Origin: Paenibacillus mucilaginosus 3016
GTDB lineage: Bacteria; Bacillota; Bacilli; Paenibacillales; NBRC-103111
Assembly (NCBI RefSeq): GCF_000250655.1
Contig: NC_016935.1
Coordinates: 2,560,001-2,624,000 of the forward strand
DNA length: 64,000 nt
Direction of reading: 5' to 3'
Part shown: piece after piece, positions 19,530 to 28,403 of the stretch
Numbering within the stretch: the stretch's first letter is position 1
Layout: each line of letters opens with the position of its first letter
Translations under genes and position numbers: made by a program
The notes under the pieces: generated by a model
Databases searched by the model: none
The model's input: the letters and a program-made list of their open reading frames with translations, nothing else
What the model was told of the DNA's origin: nothing

Positions 19530-20327
19530 ATGAGTTATTTGGAGACCGCATGCAGCGCGGCGAAACAAGCGGGTACAATGATTCTCTCGCAAATGGGCAC
19601 AGGTCAGGCGGCTGAGAAAAAAAGCTCCAGGTTTGATGTCGTGACGGAAATCGACAAGCGAGCGGAGGAGATGATTCGAAGCATCATCCTGGAATCGTAT
19701 CCCGACCATGCCTTTCTTGGGGAAGAAGAGACTTTTGGCTCCGGGAAGCCGGTAGAACAGATTCTTAAAGAACGATCCGATCGACCCTATTTGTGGATCG
19801 TCGACCCGATCGATGGCACGGCCAATTTTATTCATGGGATCCCGGGATATACTGTGTCTATCGCGCTGCTGTGCAGAGGGGAGCTGAGGCTCGGTGTCAT
19901 CTATGATCCCTGCAGAGATGATTTATATTGGGCGGAGTCAGGCAAGGGGGCCTTTTGTAATGGTAAGCCCGCCGCGGTAACCGATGCGGAGCAGGCGGAG
20001 GATTGTGTGATAGGGACCGGCTTTGTATCAACACCGGCCTATCGGGAGATGAATATCGCCACGATGGAAGCGATCGGCAGGGAATTCAGAACGATCCGGT
20101 CGCTCGGCTCGGCTGCGTTAACTTTGGCGTATGTTGCTTGCGGCAAGCTCGATGCCTTTTGGGAGTACGGTTTGAGTGCATGGGACGTTGCCGCGGGTGT
20201 GCTGCTCGTTGAGGAGTCCGGGGGAATGGTTACGAACACGAAGGGAGACCCCTTCCGTCTGTGGGATCGGAATATCGCGGCCAGCAATGCGAAGGTGCAT
20301 TCTACACTTCTTCCTTGTTTGGTTTAA
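19530..20327 (+). CDS. Inositol monophosphatase family protein
   Basis: The 265-residue protein has all marks of the lithium-sensitive, magnesium-dependent phosphatase family: GEEE (metal ligands), WIVDPIDGTANFIHG (the family signature) and LSAWDVAAG near the C terminus. Such enzymes hydrolyse myo-inositol phosphates, though relatives act on fructose-1,6-bisphosphate or PAP. Its closeness to the iol genes and to a DeoR regulator suggests that it feeds inositol from inositol phosphates into the pathway. A good AAGGGAGA site precedes the ATG. Confidence 0.85.
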   Translation: MSYLETACSAAKQAGTMILSQMGTGQAAEKKSSRFDVVTEIDKRAEEMIRSIILESYPDHAFLGEEETFGSGKPVEQILKERSDRPYLWIVDPIDGTANFIHGIPGYTVSIALLCRGELRLGVIYDPCRDDLYWAESGKGAFCNGKPAAVTDAEQAEDCVIGTGFVSTPAYREMNIATMEAIGREFRTIRSLGSAALTLAYVACGKLDAFWEYGLSAWDVAAGVLLVEESGGMVTNTKGDPFRLWDRNIAASNAKVHSTLLPCLV

Positions 20328-20440
20328 TTATGGAATGTAAAAGGGTACCCCGTTGGACCATGCCGTTTCGGAGACGATCCTATCACAAGGGTCATTCCTG
20401 GCAGGAAACGTCTGCCAACGCAGCGGCCGGGTGAAAAGAG

Positions 20441-20474
20441 AAGAAAAGCCTCCAAGACCTCGGAGGCTTTTCTT
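20441..20474. terminator. Bidirectional terminator after the phosphatase gene
   Basis: A 13-pair stem AAGAAAAGCCTCC/GGAGGCTTTTCTT (20441-20453 and 20462-20474) lies between the convergent phosphatase and isomerase genes. Its A-rich and T-rich flanks let it work in both directions. Confidence 0.8.
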
Positions 20475-20488
20475 AATGGGCAGGCCGG

Positions 20489-21468
20489 TTAGACCGTCAG
20501 TCCGCTCGCAGAAACGCCGTCGCGCTGAAACCTTCTCGGCAGAGCATCTTGCAGCAGCTGCATCGACTTTTGAACGCCAGTCAGCGGGTCCATCGTCAAA
20601 TCTTCCATTCGATTACAATTGGCCCCGCATAGCCGATCATGTTGATCACCGTAAAAAATTCCTTCCACCAGCCGGGCTCATGACCGTAGCCGAGTGCGGC
20701 ATAATTCCACGAACGCGAAGCAAAGCTGTCCATCGGCTTGACGTCGATCAGGCCATGTGCGCCGCTGATGCCGCGTTCAACGCGCACATCCTTCGCATGG
20801 ACGTGATAGATCACATCGCCCAGTACACGGGCCGCCGCGATCGGATCTCCCCCCATCCAGAAAAGATGGCTCGGATCAAGGTTCATGCCGATCATCGGGC
20901 CGACCTCGCTGCGCAGCTTCAGGAGCGTTTCGGCATTATAGACAAGATTGCATCCCAGGTTCTCAATGGCAATCCGCTTTACACCGTATTCCGCAGCACG
21001 CTCGGCTGCCTTCTTCCAATATGGAATCGCGACCTCATTCCACTGCCAAGCCAGACTTTCAAAGTGCTGCGGCAGAATCGGGTGTGTAATCCAATTGGGC
21101 AGCGTATCGTTCGGACCGCCTGCGGGGCAGCCGGACATCGTGACAACCGTTTCGACGCCGAGCAGTCCGGCAAGCTTAAAGGTTTTGTTGACAACGGCCT
21201 GATGCGCTTTCCCGGTTTCAGTCGGCTCCAGCTGGTTGCCGGAGCAGTTCAGCGCAGCGATTTCCAAGCCTCTTGACCGGATCGCATCCGTAAACTGTCT
21301 GCGGCGAAGCTCACTTTCCAGCAGACTGTCGAGCTCAACGTGGGGGGCCTTCGACCAATTCCCGCAGCCCAGCTCCAGCGCTTCGAAACCCAGGGCCGCG
21401 CAGGTATCCAGCATTTGTTCAAACGGCAGAAACCCAAGAATATCTGTGACCTATCCTGCTTTCAGCAT
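20489..21468 (-). pseudogene. Sugar phosphate isomerase/epimerase, broken twice
   Basis: The frame encodes a xylose-isomerase-like TIM barrel with LGFEALELGCGNW, LNCSGNQL, MNLDPSHLFWMGGDP and HVHAKD. It should start at the ATG complementary to 21466-21468 (MLKAG), but the sixth codon is TAG (21451-21453), followed in frame by VTDILGFLPFEQ, the normal family N terminus. Near the other end one base is missing around 20602-20608. Restoring it joins IEW to EDLTMDPLTGVQKSM and an end at 20489. Without both repairs the protein loses its first strand and its C-terminal helix. An internal ATG at 21414 would give only a truncated 272-residue product. Confidence 0.8.
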
Positions 21469-21574
21469 GCCATTATCTCTTCGTTTAGGGGATGTTGTTT
21501 TTCTGTCCCGAATGGATTAGGGTCATATGAAATTTTCGTCAAATTCTTTGGTAATGCTCGTAATTATAAGACAA

Positions 21575-21617
21575 ATGCAAAACCCTGTCTTTGCATTATG
21601 CAGACAGGGTTTTGCAT
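21575..21617. terminator. Hairpin terminator downstream of the AraC gene
   Basis: A perfect 16-pair stem (21575-21590 with 21602-21617) has an 11-base loop. It lies 65 bases beyond the stop of the minus-strand AraC gene and before the isomerase pseudogene. The tail on the minus strand is only moderately T-rich. Confidence 0.65.
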
Positions 21618-21681
21618 TTTGGAGACAACCTGTATAGGACTCTATTTTAACAAACGAATCCCCCGCTTATCGTTTATCCGG

Positions 21682-22608
21682 TTACAGGGTCTTGATTTTA
21701 TCCTGGACCTGGAAGGAGAGAGTCTTGGCATCGGCATACAGAGTGCGGAACAGGCCGGGGGCAGTCCGGAACTTTAAGGTGAACGCTCTGGTAAAATATT
21801 GGACAGAGGAAAATCCCGCCGTTTCGGCAATGGTTTTGATGGGAAGCGCCGTCGTCTTCAGCAGAGCTGCGGCCGTCTGAAGCCTCTCGTTCTGCACATA
21901 ATCCGAATAGCTGCCGCCCCACTCTTGGGCGAAGATCCGTGAGAGATGCCTGCCGGAAATGTGAAGATATGCGGCGGTATCGCTAAGCCGCAGCGGCTGG
22001 GACAGGTTATCCCTGATAAACAGCTTCGCCTGACTGAACAGCGCGGAAGCGGATTGGGCTTGTGCAGGTTTCTCTTCGCGGTGGTCTTCGGGCACAAATG
22101 TACGCAGCAGCGACAGCAGCAGTACGGCAGCGAGGTCATGCAGGATGCGCCCCGCCAGAAAGCCGCCTGATTCGGCGGCCTGCAGCAGCAGCGATTCCCA
22201 TAACCTCGGCACGATGCTCTCTTGTTTGAGGGCGACCACTATACTGTCGCAGGCCGCGGCTTTCTCCAGCAGGGTATGCCATTCTTCGACCGAGTCCGCT
22301 TCATTCAGCTCAAAGCCGACGTAGAGCAGAAACAGGCCATCCTGGCTGGCAATCCGATGCGTGCGCTCCGGTCTAGATAAAAACAACGATCCTGTTTCCA
22401 GCCTGAATGCCCGGGTATCTTCCAGGTAGGTGCCGCTTCCTTCGATCACATAACAGATTTCAAAAAAGGAATGCTGATGCGCCGGAATATCGTAGTGCTT
22501 CGGCATGACGCCCCAGTAATGGATAGTGAACGCAGCCCCATTTGTGGACAAATAGGTGGTGCTGCGGTTCAGGCTGGCTTTTCCCAATGTGTATATGCTC
22601 CATTCCAT
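21682..22608 (-). CDS. AraC-family transcriptional regulator
   Basis: The 308-residue protein has an N-terminal cupin-like sensor domain (PAHQHSFFEICYVIEGSG at about residues 42-59) and two C-terminal helix-turn-helix units (about 195-290) with LSDTAAYLHISGRHLSRIF and IAETAGFSSVQYFTRAFTLK. Such proteins usually sense a sugar and activate a neighbouring operon. The adjacent sugar isomerase gene on the same strand is a likely partner, although it is now broken. The ECF operon diverges on its other side. Confidence 0.88.
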   Translation of the reverse strand: MEWSIYTLGKASLNRSTTYLSTNGAAFTIHYWGVMPKHYDIPAHQHSFFEICYVIEGSGTYLEDTRAFRLETGSLFLSRPERTHRIASQDGLFLLYVGFELNEADSVEEWHTLLEKAAACDSIVVALKQESIVPRLWESLLLQAAESGGFLAGRILHDLAAVLLLSLLRTFVPEDHREEKPAQAQSASALFSQAKLFIRDNLSQPLRLSDTAAYLHISGRHLSRIFAQEWGGSYSDYVQNERLQTAAALLKTTALPIKTIAETAGFSSVQYFTRAFTLKFRTAPGLFRTLYADAKTLSFQVQDKIKTL

Positions 22609-22887
22609 ATAGCATGCCCCCCAGTGTTCCTCCCATCCTATTATATCAGTTGGCGCTGCTTAGGAGGCTGTTAAGAGAACGAAGCGGCAGATCTTTTGGG
22701 ATCCGATGATAGGGCTTGAACGTGTAGCAGGCACGCCGCAACAATCAATGGACGCCGTGCCGCGAAAGTGGTATTCTATGTAAAACATTGAAAGACAATA
22801 TCGAAAGTTGTCGAATGATAGTTTCCCAGCTGTTGGTATTTATTCGGTCAGGGAACATCTTTCGCCTGCGGGTCTAGTGTGCAATCG
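22609..22887 (+). promoter_or_regulatory. Long leader upstream of the SLH/ECF operon
   Basis: There is no gene here. The stretch holds several possible RNA stems, for example GGCACG with CGTGCC around 22728-22760 and TTTCCC with GGGAA around 22822-22856. It ends in a terminator placed just before the next start codon. This is the layout of a riboswitch or attenuator. I looked for the cobalamin riboswitch core and B12 box and did not find them, so the ligand is open. Confidence 0.45.
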
Positions 22888-22921
22888 GCATCCCTTCTCG
22901 TAGGGATGCTTTTATTTTTTT
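22888..22921 (+). terminator. Attenuator-type terminator directly before the SLH gene
   Basis: Stem GCATCCCT/AGGGATGC (22888-22895 and 22902-22909) with loop TCTCGT is followed by TTTTATTTTTTT. It ends 13 bases before the ATG at 22935. No plus-strand gene lies upstream for it to terminate, because the AraC gene points the other way. Confidence 0.8.
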
Positions 22922-22934
22922 GGCGGAGAGGGGT

Positions 22935-25900
22935 ATGGAATCAGGAATGAAGAGTCACAGAGGGATGAAACGAATAGGTATGCTGCTGCTCAGCTGGTGC
23001 TTGATGGTATCGATGCTGGGCGGGCTGCTGCCTGTGTATGCGGCTGGGGCAGCTAGGGGGCAGGTTGCCGTTCCTGCGGCAATTGACGATGCTGCGGGCT
23101 ATATCATGGCTGTGAACGGCAGCGCGCCTACGGATTGGGACGCGTATGCACTGGCCAAGGTGGGGAAACCGGTACCGGCCTCCTATTTACCGTCCGTGAG
23201 TGCGGAGCTTCAGAAGAGCGGCGGGGTGTACGGCAATGTAACGGACTATGCCCGCATAGCGCTCGGGGTGAAGGCGGCCGGGGGCGACCCCGAGGCGGTC
23301 ACTTCCGGCTCCGCTTCGTATAACCTCATCCAGAGCATCTATACCAGCGAGCGGATGACGGCGCAGGGGACCAACGGGGCGATCTATTCCCTGCTCGCAT
23401 TGAGCAGCGGGTCTTACGATATCCCGTTAACCGCACAGTGGAATCCCGACAAGATCGCAGCCTGGCTGCTGACGCAGCAGAATGCGGACGGCGGCTGGCC
23501 GCTTGCGGCCGGGGGAGCGGGGAACATCGATATTACCGCTTCGGCGATCTATGCCCTGTCACCCTATAAGACGCTTGCCGGTGTGCAGCCGGCGATTGAC
23601 AAAGGAGTGCAGTGGCTCTCCGGCAAGCAGCTTACGAACGGCGGATTTACGGAGTACGGCGAGAATGCGGAAAGCACGGCTCAGGTCATTCTGGCGCTGT
23701 CCGCAGCCGGCGTGGATGCGCGCAGCGGAAGCTTTGCGAAGGCGCAAGGCAATCCGCTAAGTTATTTGTTCGGCTACCGGCAGAGCGACGGCGGGTTCGC
23801 CCATGTACTCGGCGGCCCATCCAACGCGGGAGCGACCGGACAGGCGATCATGGCCCTGGCCGCTTATCATGCCTTTACCGGAGGGAACAGCGGCACGTAC
23901 GATGCGGTGCTGACCACCGGAAGTACGGCGCCTCAGGCGGCAAGTGTAACGGTGCATGTGGCAGGTCCGGCCGGCATCCTTGCGGAGGGCCCGGTAACTG
24001 CGGCTACCGCCTATGAGGCTGCCGCCCGGCTGCTGCAGTCGTCGGGGATTGCGTGGCAGGAGGGCGCAGGCCATTTTATTACTTCCATAGGCGCTGTAGC
24101 GAATGACAACAATGCTTATACTTATTGGCTGTACAATGTGAAGCGGCAGGGAGCCTGGGATTTTGCCGGCACGTCGAGCCTTGGGGTGGCCGATTATTCC
24201 CTTCGCAACGGTGATGAGATCTACCTGTACTACGGCGGGATGGACACTGCCTTCGTCAAGTCGATTACGGCAGATCCTGCGCTGCCGGTGGCCGGACAAG
24301 CCCTTGAGGTGAAGGTTCAGCAGACGGCATGGGATTGGAATACGGGCATGGAAGCTGTAACCGTGGCTTCCGCCGTATACGTGGAGCTTGGCGGACAGAA
24401 GGTGCAGACGGACAGCCAAGGAATCGCCCGGTTTGCGTCCGGCCTGCCGGGCGGCACTTACAAGGCCGTGGTTACAGGATACCCGGAAGGCACGGCTCCC
24501 CGGATTGTAACGGATTCGAAGGTGCTGGAAGTCGGCTCGGCGGACATTCAGATCGAGGGATCCACGGGCACGTATGCAGTCGGGACGGCCGCTTCTCCGA
24601 ATCTGCTGGACAGCGTACAGACGCTTTTGACGGACAAAGGGGTTCCGTTCCGCATAGAAAGCTCTTCGTTCGGCAAATATGTCAAATCGATCGGCTCGGA
24701 TGCCGACGCCTGGAACTATGCGGTCTACCGCCAGGGCAAATGGAATATTCCGCAGGTGGGGATGGCCGACTATACGCTTCAGCCGGGCGACCGGGCGGTG
24801 ATCTATTACGGCGGGTACGATGCAAGCTGGAATCCGACGACGTACCTGGTGGAATCGGTGAAGCTGAGTCCCGCACAGCCCAGAGCCAACCAGTCCTTCA
24901 CGGTGACGGTGAACAAAACACTGGGTTATGACACGCCTGCTCCGGCTGAAGGCATTCAGCTGAAGATCGGCAGCCTGACTGCCGCGACGAACAGCGCAGG
25001 CACGGCGACGTTCGCCGGGCTGCCGGCAGGGACGTATACACTCGATATCTCAGGCTATGCCGCGGGAGCGGCGCCTCACATCGTCCACACGACGCAGACG
25101 GTAACGGTTCTCCCGAGGACCGGAGCCGGAGGGGGCGGCGGAGGAACGGGGTCGTCCGGGAGCCCGTACGTGTATTTATCCGTTGCCGGGGATGAGGAGA
25201 AGGGAACCATCCTATCGTCCGCACAGGTATCTCTTCAGAGCGTCGACACGCCATATTCGGTCCTGATCCGCCAGCTGGGGGCGGACCGGGTGAAGTCGTC
25301 CGGATCCGGTTCAACGGCTTATGTGCAGGGGATTGACGGTCTGTATGAATTCGACCGGGGGCCGCTCAGCGGCTGGATGTATGCGGTCAACGGCACTTAC
25401 CTGAGCAGCGGAGCGGATTCCGTAACGCTGCAGTCGGGCGATACGGTCGCATGGCGGTACACATTGGACGGCGGCAAGGACCTCAATGCCGACAGCAGCT
25501 CGGCCGGTCCGGCAGTTACGACGGGGACGGCGGCTGCACAGGCGAACGCGCTGAAGACGGTATCGGAGGAGCTGGGACTGGCTTACGATAACCGGAAGCC
25601 GGTTCAAGAGGTGGCGAAGCCGGCCATCGTGCTGAACGCTGACAAGAAAATGACGGCAAACGCGGCTGCCGTACTGCAAGAAGTGTTGACCGCGAATACG
25701 GTCAACGTACAAAAGTCAGTGACTTCCGGCAGCGCAGCTACCTTAACCGATGATAAAGCAGAACATGAGCTGTACATTCCCGCGGGTGCGCTGAAAGAGA
25801 CGGCGACCCTTACGGTGAGAGAGCTCCCTTCGGACGGACGCAGCGGGCTCGTATCCCCGATGTATGAATTCGGTCCGGCCGGCCAGACCTTCGAGAAGCC

Positions 25901-27512
25901 GGTGCAGATCACCATCAAGACACCGGTCGCATCCGAGAACCTGGATGCCTTGTCCTTGGCTTGGCTCAACGAGCTGACGGGCGAGTGGATTCCGATTCCG
26001 GCGGTCCTGGATGCAGAGACCGGGAAGATGACGGGATTGGTGAACCATTTTACGAAATTCGCGGTGATCGATAAGTCGAAAGTGCAGAGAGATGCGGCTG
26101 TCGAAGCGCCTTCGGCTGTCGAGGTGGGGCCTGCCATTACCCGGGCGTCGGCTTGGCTGAAGAACGGAACGGAGCTGAGCGACTGGTCGGCCTACGCGCT
26201 GAATAGAGCCGGTGTGAGCATCCCGTCCGGTTACCTGACGGATGTGGAAGCCCATCTGAGGGAGAAGAACGGGACGTTCCGGAATGTGACCGATTATGAG
26301 CGGCTGGCGCTGAGCGTCCAGGCGGCGGGGGGCGACCCGCAGTCCATCGGGGGCTTCAATCTGATCGAGCGGATTTACAATAACGAACGGATGGAAGCGC
26401 AGGGAACCAACGGCCCGATCTACGCGCTGCTGGCTCTGAACGCCGGAGACTATGAGATTCCGGCCGATGCGGCATGGACCAAGGAAAAGCTGCTGCAGTG
26501 GATTCTGGATGTTCAGAATGCGGATGGCAGCTGGCCGCTGGTCAAGGGCGAGACGGGCAGCACGGATCTAACCGGTTCGGCCCTGGCGGCTTTAAGCTAT
26601 TACGGGACGCAGGCGGAAGTGAAGGCGGCTGTGAACAAAGCCGTGCAGTGGCTCGGCACCCAGCAGGCGGAGAACGGCGGCTTCGCGCTGGATGGTGTGG
26701 TGAACGCCGAAAGCACGGCACAGGTGCTCTGGGGGCTGTCGCTCAGCGGTATCGATCCGGTACACAGCGCTTCCTTCAAGTCAGGTGACGGCCATATGGT
26801 GAACTACCTGCTTGGGCTGCAGCTGGACAGCGGAGCCTTCCCTCATGTAAGCGGCGGGGAAGCGGAAGGGATGGCTACGGAGCAGGCAGTAATGGCGCTG
26901 GGAGCATACCGGGCCGCCTTCTCCAAGGCGGGGGTGGATGTTCCCAAAGCCGCGCCTGGCTATGCGGATGAGACGGAGATCTCCTCATGGGCGCTGACCT
27001 ACGTAGAGAAGGCGGCGGAGTATGGGATCATGGAGGGAACAGGCGATGCGGTGCCGACCTTTGAGCCCCAAAAGCAGGTGACCCGCGCGCAGTTTGTGGC
27101 GATTCTTCTGAGGCTGCTGGGGGAACCGCCTTCCTCGGAGGAGGCCGCCGTCCGATTTGCGGACGTCGCGCCCGGCTCCTGGTACGCAGGCTATGTCGCT
27201 CAAGCCGTATCCCAAGGCATTGTGGAAGGCGTAAGCGAGGATCGGTTCGCTCCGGATGCGTCCATCTCGCGGCAGGAGATGGCGATCATGCTGGCCAGAG
27301 CGCTGAAGCTCCAGCCGGATGATGCCGGTCCGGCCGCATTTACCGACCTTGGCGAGGCCTATCCGGGAGCCGCCACCTTCATCGGGGCTGTTCAGGCGAA
27401 CGGTCTGATGGAAGGGGACGAGTCCGGTCGGTTCCGGCCCGAGGACCCGGCTACGCGGGAAATGGCCGCTGTCGTGGCGGTAAGAGCCTATGAATTGACA
27501 AAACAGCCCTAA
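22935..27512 (+). CDS. Giant SLH-anchored surface protein with two transcobalamin-like alpha barrels and three DUF4430 domains
   Basis: The 1525-residue protein has a signal peptide (hydrophobic to about residue 37, VYA end). In order it then has a prenyltransferase/transcobalamin-like alpha-alpha repeat domain (about 55-320, with repeated NADGGWPL and NGGF motifs), DUF4430 domains at about 335-433 and 535-632, a glycine-rich linker near 735, a third DUF4430 (743-855, QGIDGLYEFDRGPLSGWMY), a ZU5-like beta domain (918-1046), a second alpha-alpha domain (1062-1328) and three SLH domains (1345-1525) that bind the cell wall. In animals an alpha-alpha barrel plus this beta domain is the cobalamin-binding unit. 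I infer a surface cobalamin or corrinoid trap for the ECF transporter encoded downstream. The start with GGAGAGGGG upstream was preferred to a TTG at 22920. Confidence 0.85.
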   Translation: MESGMKSHRGMKRIGMLLLSWCLMVSMLGGLLPVYAAGAARGQVAVPAAIDDAAGYIMAVNGSAPTDWDAYALAKVGKPVPASYLPSVSAELQKSGGVYGNVTDYARIALGVKAAGGDPEAVTSGSASYNLIQSIYTSERMTAQGTNGAIYSLLALSSGSYDIPLTAQWNPDKIAAWLLTQQNADGGWPLAAGGAGNIDITASAIYALSPYKTLAGVQPAIDKGVQWLSGKQLTNGGFTEYGENAESTAQVILALSAAGVDARSGSFAKAQGNPLSYLFGYRQSDGGFAHVLGGPSNAGATGQAIMALAAYHAFTGGNSGTYDAVLTTGSTAPQAASVTVHVAGPAGILAEGPVTAATAYEAAARLLQSSGIAWQEGAGHFITSIGAVANDNNAYTYWLYNVKRQGAWDFAGTSSLGVADYSLRNGDEIYLYYGGMDTAFVKSITADPALPVAGQALEVKVQQTAWDWNTGMEAVTVASAVYVELGGQKVQTDSQGIARFASGLPGGTYKAVVTGYPEGTAPRIVTDSKVLEVGSADIQIEGSTGTYAVGTAASPNLLDSVQTLLTDKGVPFRIESSSFGKYVKSIGSDADAWNYAVYRQGKWNIPQVGMADYTLQPGDRAVIYYGGYDASWNPTTYLVESVKLSPAQPRANQSFTVTVNKTLGYDTPAPAEGIQLKIGSLTAATNSAGTATFAGLPAGTYTLDISGYAAGAAPHIVHTTQTVTVLPRTGAGGGGGGTGSSGSPYVYLSVAGDEEKGTILSSAQVSLQSVDTPYSVLIRQLGADRVKSSGSGSTAYVQGIDGLYEFDRGPLSGWMYAVNGTYLSSGADSVTLQSGDTVAWRYTLDGGKDLNADSSSAGPAVTTGTAAAQANALKTVSEELGLAYDNRKPVQEVAKPAIVLNADKKMTANAAAVLQEVLTANTVNVQKSVTSGSAATLTDDKAEHELYIPAGALKETATLTVRELPSDGRSGLVSPMYEFGPAGQTFEKPVQITIKTPVASENLDALSLAWLNELTGEWIPIPAVLDAETGKMTGLVNHFTKFAVIDKSKVQRDAAVEAPSAVEVGPAITRASAWLKNGTELSDWSAYALNRAGVSIPSGYLTDVEAHLREKNGTFRNVTDYERLALSVQAAGGDPQSIGGFNLIERIYNNERMEAQGTNGPIYALLALNAGDYEIPADAAWTKEKLLQWILDVQNADGSWPLVKGETGSTDLTGSALAALSYYGTQAEVKAAVNKAVQWLGTQQAENGGFALDGVVNAESTAQVLWGLSLSGIDPVHSASFKSGDGHMVNYLLGLQLDSGAFPHVSGGEAEGMATEQAVMALGAYRAAFSKAGVDVPKAAPGYADETEISSWALTYVEKAAEYGIMEGTGDAVPTFEPQKQVTRAQFVAILLRLLGEPPSSEEAAVRFADVAPGSWYAGYVAQAVSQGIVEGVSEDRFAPDASISRQEMAIMLARALKLQPDDAGPAAFTDLGEAYPGAATFIGAVQANGLMEGDESGRFRPEDPATREMAAVVAVRAYELTKQP

Positions 27513-27526
27513 TCGTTGACGATGAG

Positions 27527-27563
27527 AAGAGCCCTGTTCGCGGGGGCTCTTCCTTTCCTTTTT
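27527..27563 (+). terminator. Hairpin after the SLH gene
   Basis: Stem AAGAGCCC/GGGCTCTT (27527-27534 and 27544-27551) is followed by CCTTTCCTTTTT. It lies inside the gene group and probably lowers, rather than ends, transcription into the lipoprotein and ECF genes. Confidence 0.65.
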
Positions 27564-27590
27564 CAGACGATGTGTACAGGAGGAACATAG

Positions 27591-28403
27591 ATGAAAAGAT
27601 GTATATTGCTGCTGGGGCTCGCCGCAGCGCTTATGCTGTCCGGCTGCGGCAGCGGGGAGCAGCAGGCGGCCGTCGCGCCGGTGCAGGCTCCTGCACCGGA
27701 GAAGGCTCCGGCCGCTGCAGCGGCCGGCGGGCCGAACGCAGGGGCCGATGCGCCCCCGGCGGATGCGGCCAAGCCGGCCGGGGCCGCACCGGTGGCCGCG
27801 GAGCCGTCGGCGCAGCCGAAGGCGGCTGCAGACGGGCCCGCAGGGCCTGGTGCTGCGCCGGCTGAGGCGGCCCCGCCCGGCACGGCGGAGCGTCCGGCCG
27901 CAGGCGGCGCAGCGGCTCCGGCGGCAGCCCCGCTCGCGGGCGAGGCGGCGGCTGCACCGGCTCCGGCAGCGGCCCCGCCGTCCGCAGCCGGACAGCCGCC
28001 GGCGGCCGAACCGGCCGTGCCGGCCCAGCCCGCTTCGGCGGAGGCCCCGGCGCCTGCGCCTGCAGCGCTGACCATCCGCATTACCGGAGACGGGGCGCGT
28101 GAGATTTTGAAAGAAACTTCCGTGTCCTTCCAGGATGGAGCGACCGTACTGGAAGTTCTCAAGCTGGCGGCCAAAGCGAACAAGCTTCAGATGGAATACC
28201 AGGGCAAGGGCGCTTACGCCTATGTGCAGGGCATCGACAACTTATACGAGTTCGACCACGGGCCCAAGAGCGGCTGGGTGTACAAGGTTAACGGACAAGC
28301 GCCAAGTGAAGGGGCCGGCGCTTATAAGCTGCAGGCGGGCGATCGGATTGAATGGTTCTATACGCTGGACCTCGGCGAAGACGTAGGGACGAAGATGAAA
28401 TGA
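27591..28403 (+). CDS. Lipoprotein with Ala/Pro-rich spacer and one DUF4430 domain
   Basis: The 270-residue product has a lipoprotein signal (LMLSGC, cysteine at residue 20), a very biased spacer of alanine, proline, glycine and glutamate to about residue 158, and a single C-terminal DUF4430 domain (about 160-268). The domain is close to the third one of the SLH protein: both contain AYVQGID followed by LYEFD and GP.SGW. The spacer would let the domain reach through the wall from the membrane. AGGAGG lies eight bases before the ATG. Its stop overlaps the ecfT start, so it is probably a partner of the transporter. Confidence 0.85.
   Translation: MKRCILLLGLAAALMLSGCGSGEQQAAVAPVQAPAPEKAPAAAAAGGPNAGADAPPADAAKPAGAAPVAAEPSAQPKAAADGPAGPGAAPAEAAPPGTAERPAAGGAAAPAAAPLAGEAAAAPAPAAAPPSAAGQPPAAEPAVPAQPASAEAPAPAPAALTIRITGDGAREILKETSVSFQDGATVLEVLKLAAKANKLQMEYQGKGAYAYVQGIDNLYEFDHGPKSGWVYKVNGQAPSEGAGAYKLQAGDRIEWFYTLDLGEDVGTKMK

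Noticed and set aside
22609..22934. A standard cobalamin riboswitch
   Set aside because: The expected conserved core and B12 box were not found on reading the leader, so only an unassigned attenuator is reported.
27563..28183. A 206-codon minus-strand Ala/Gly-rich frame opposite the lipoprotein
   Set aside because: It results from the repetitive GC-rich spacer. The plus frame has a lipobox, AGGAGG and a DUF4430 domain.
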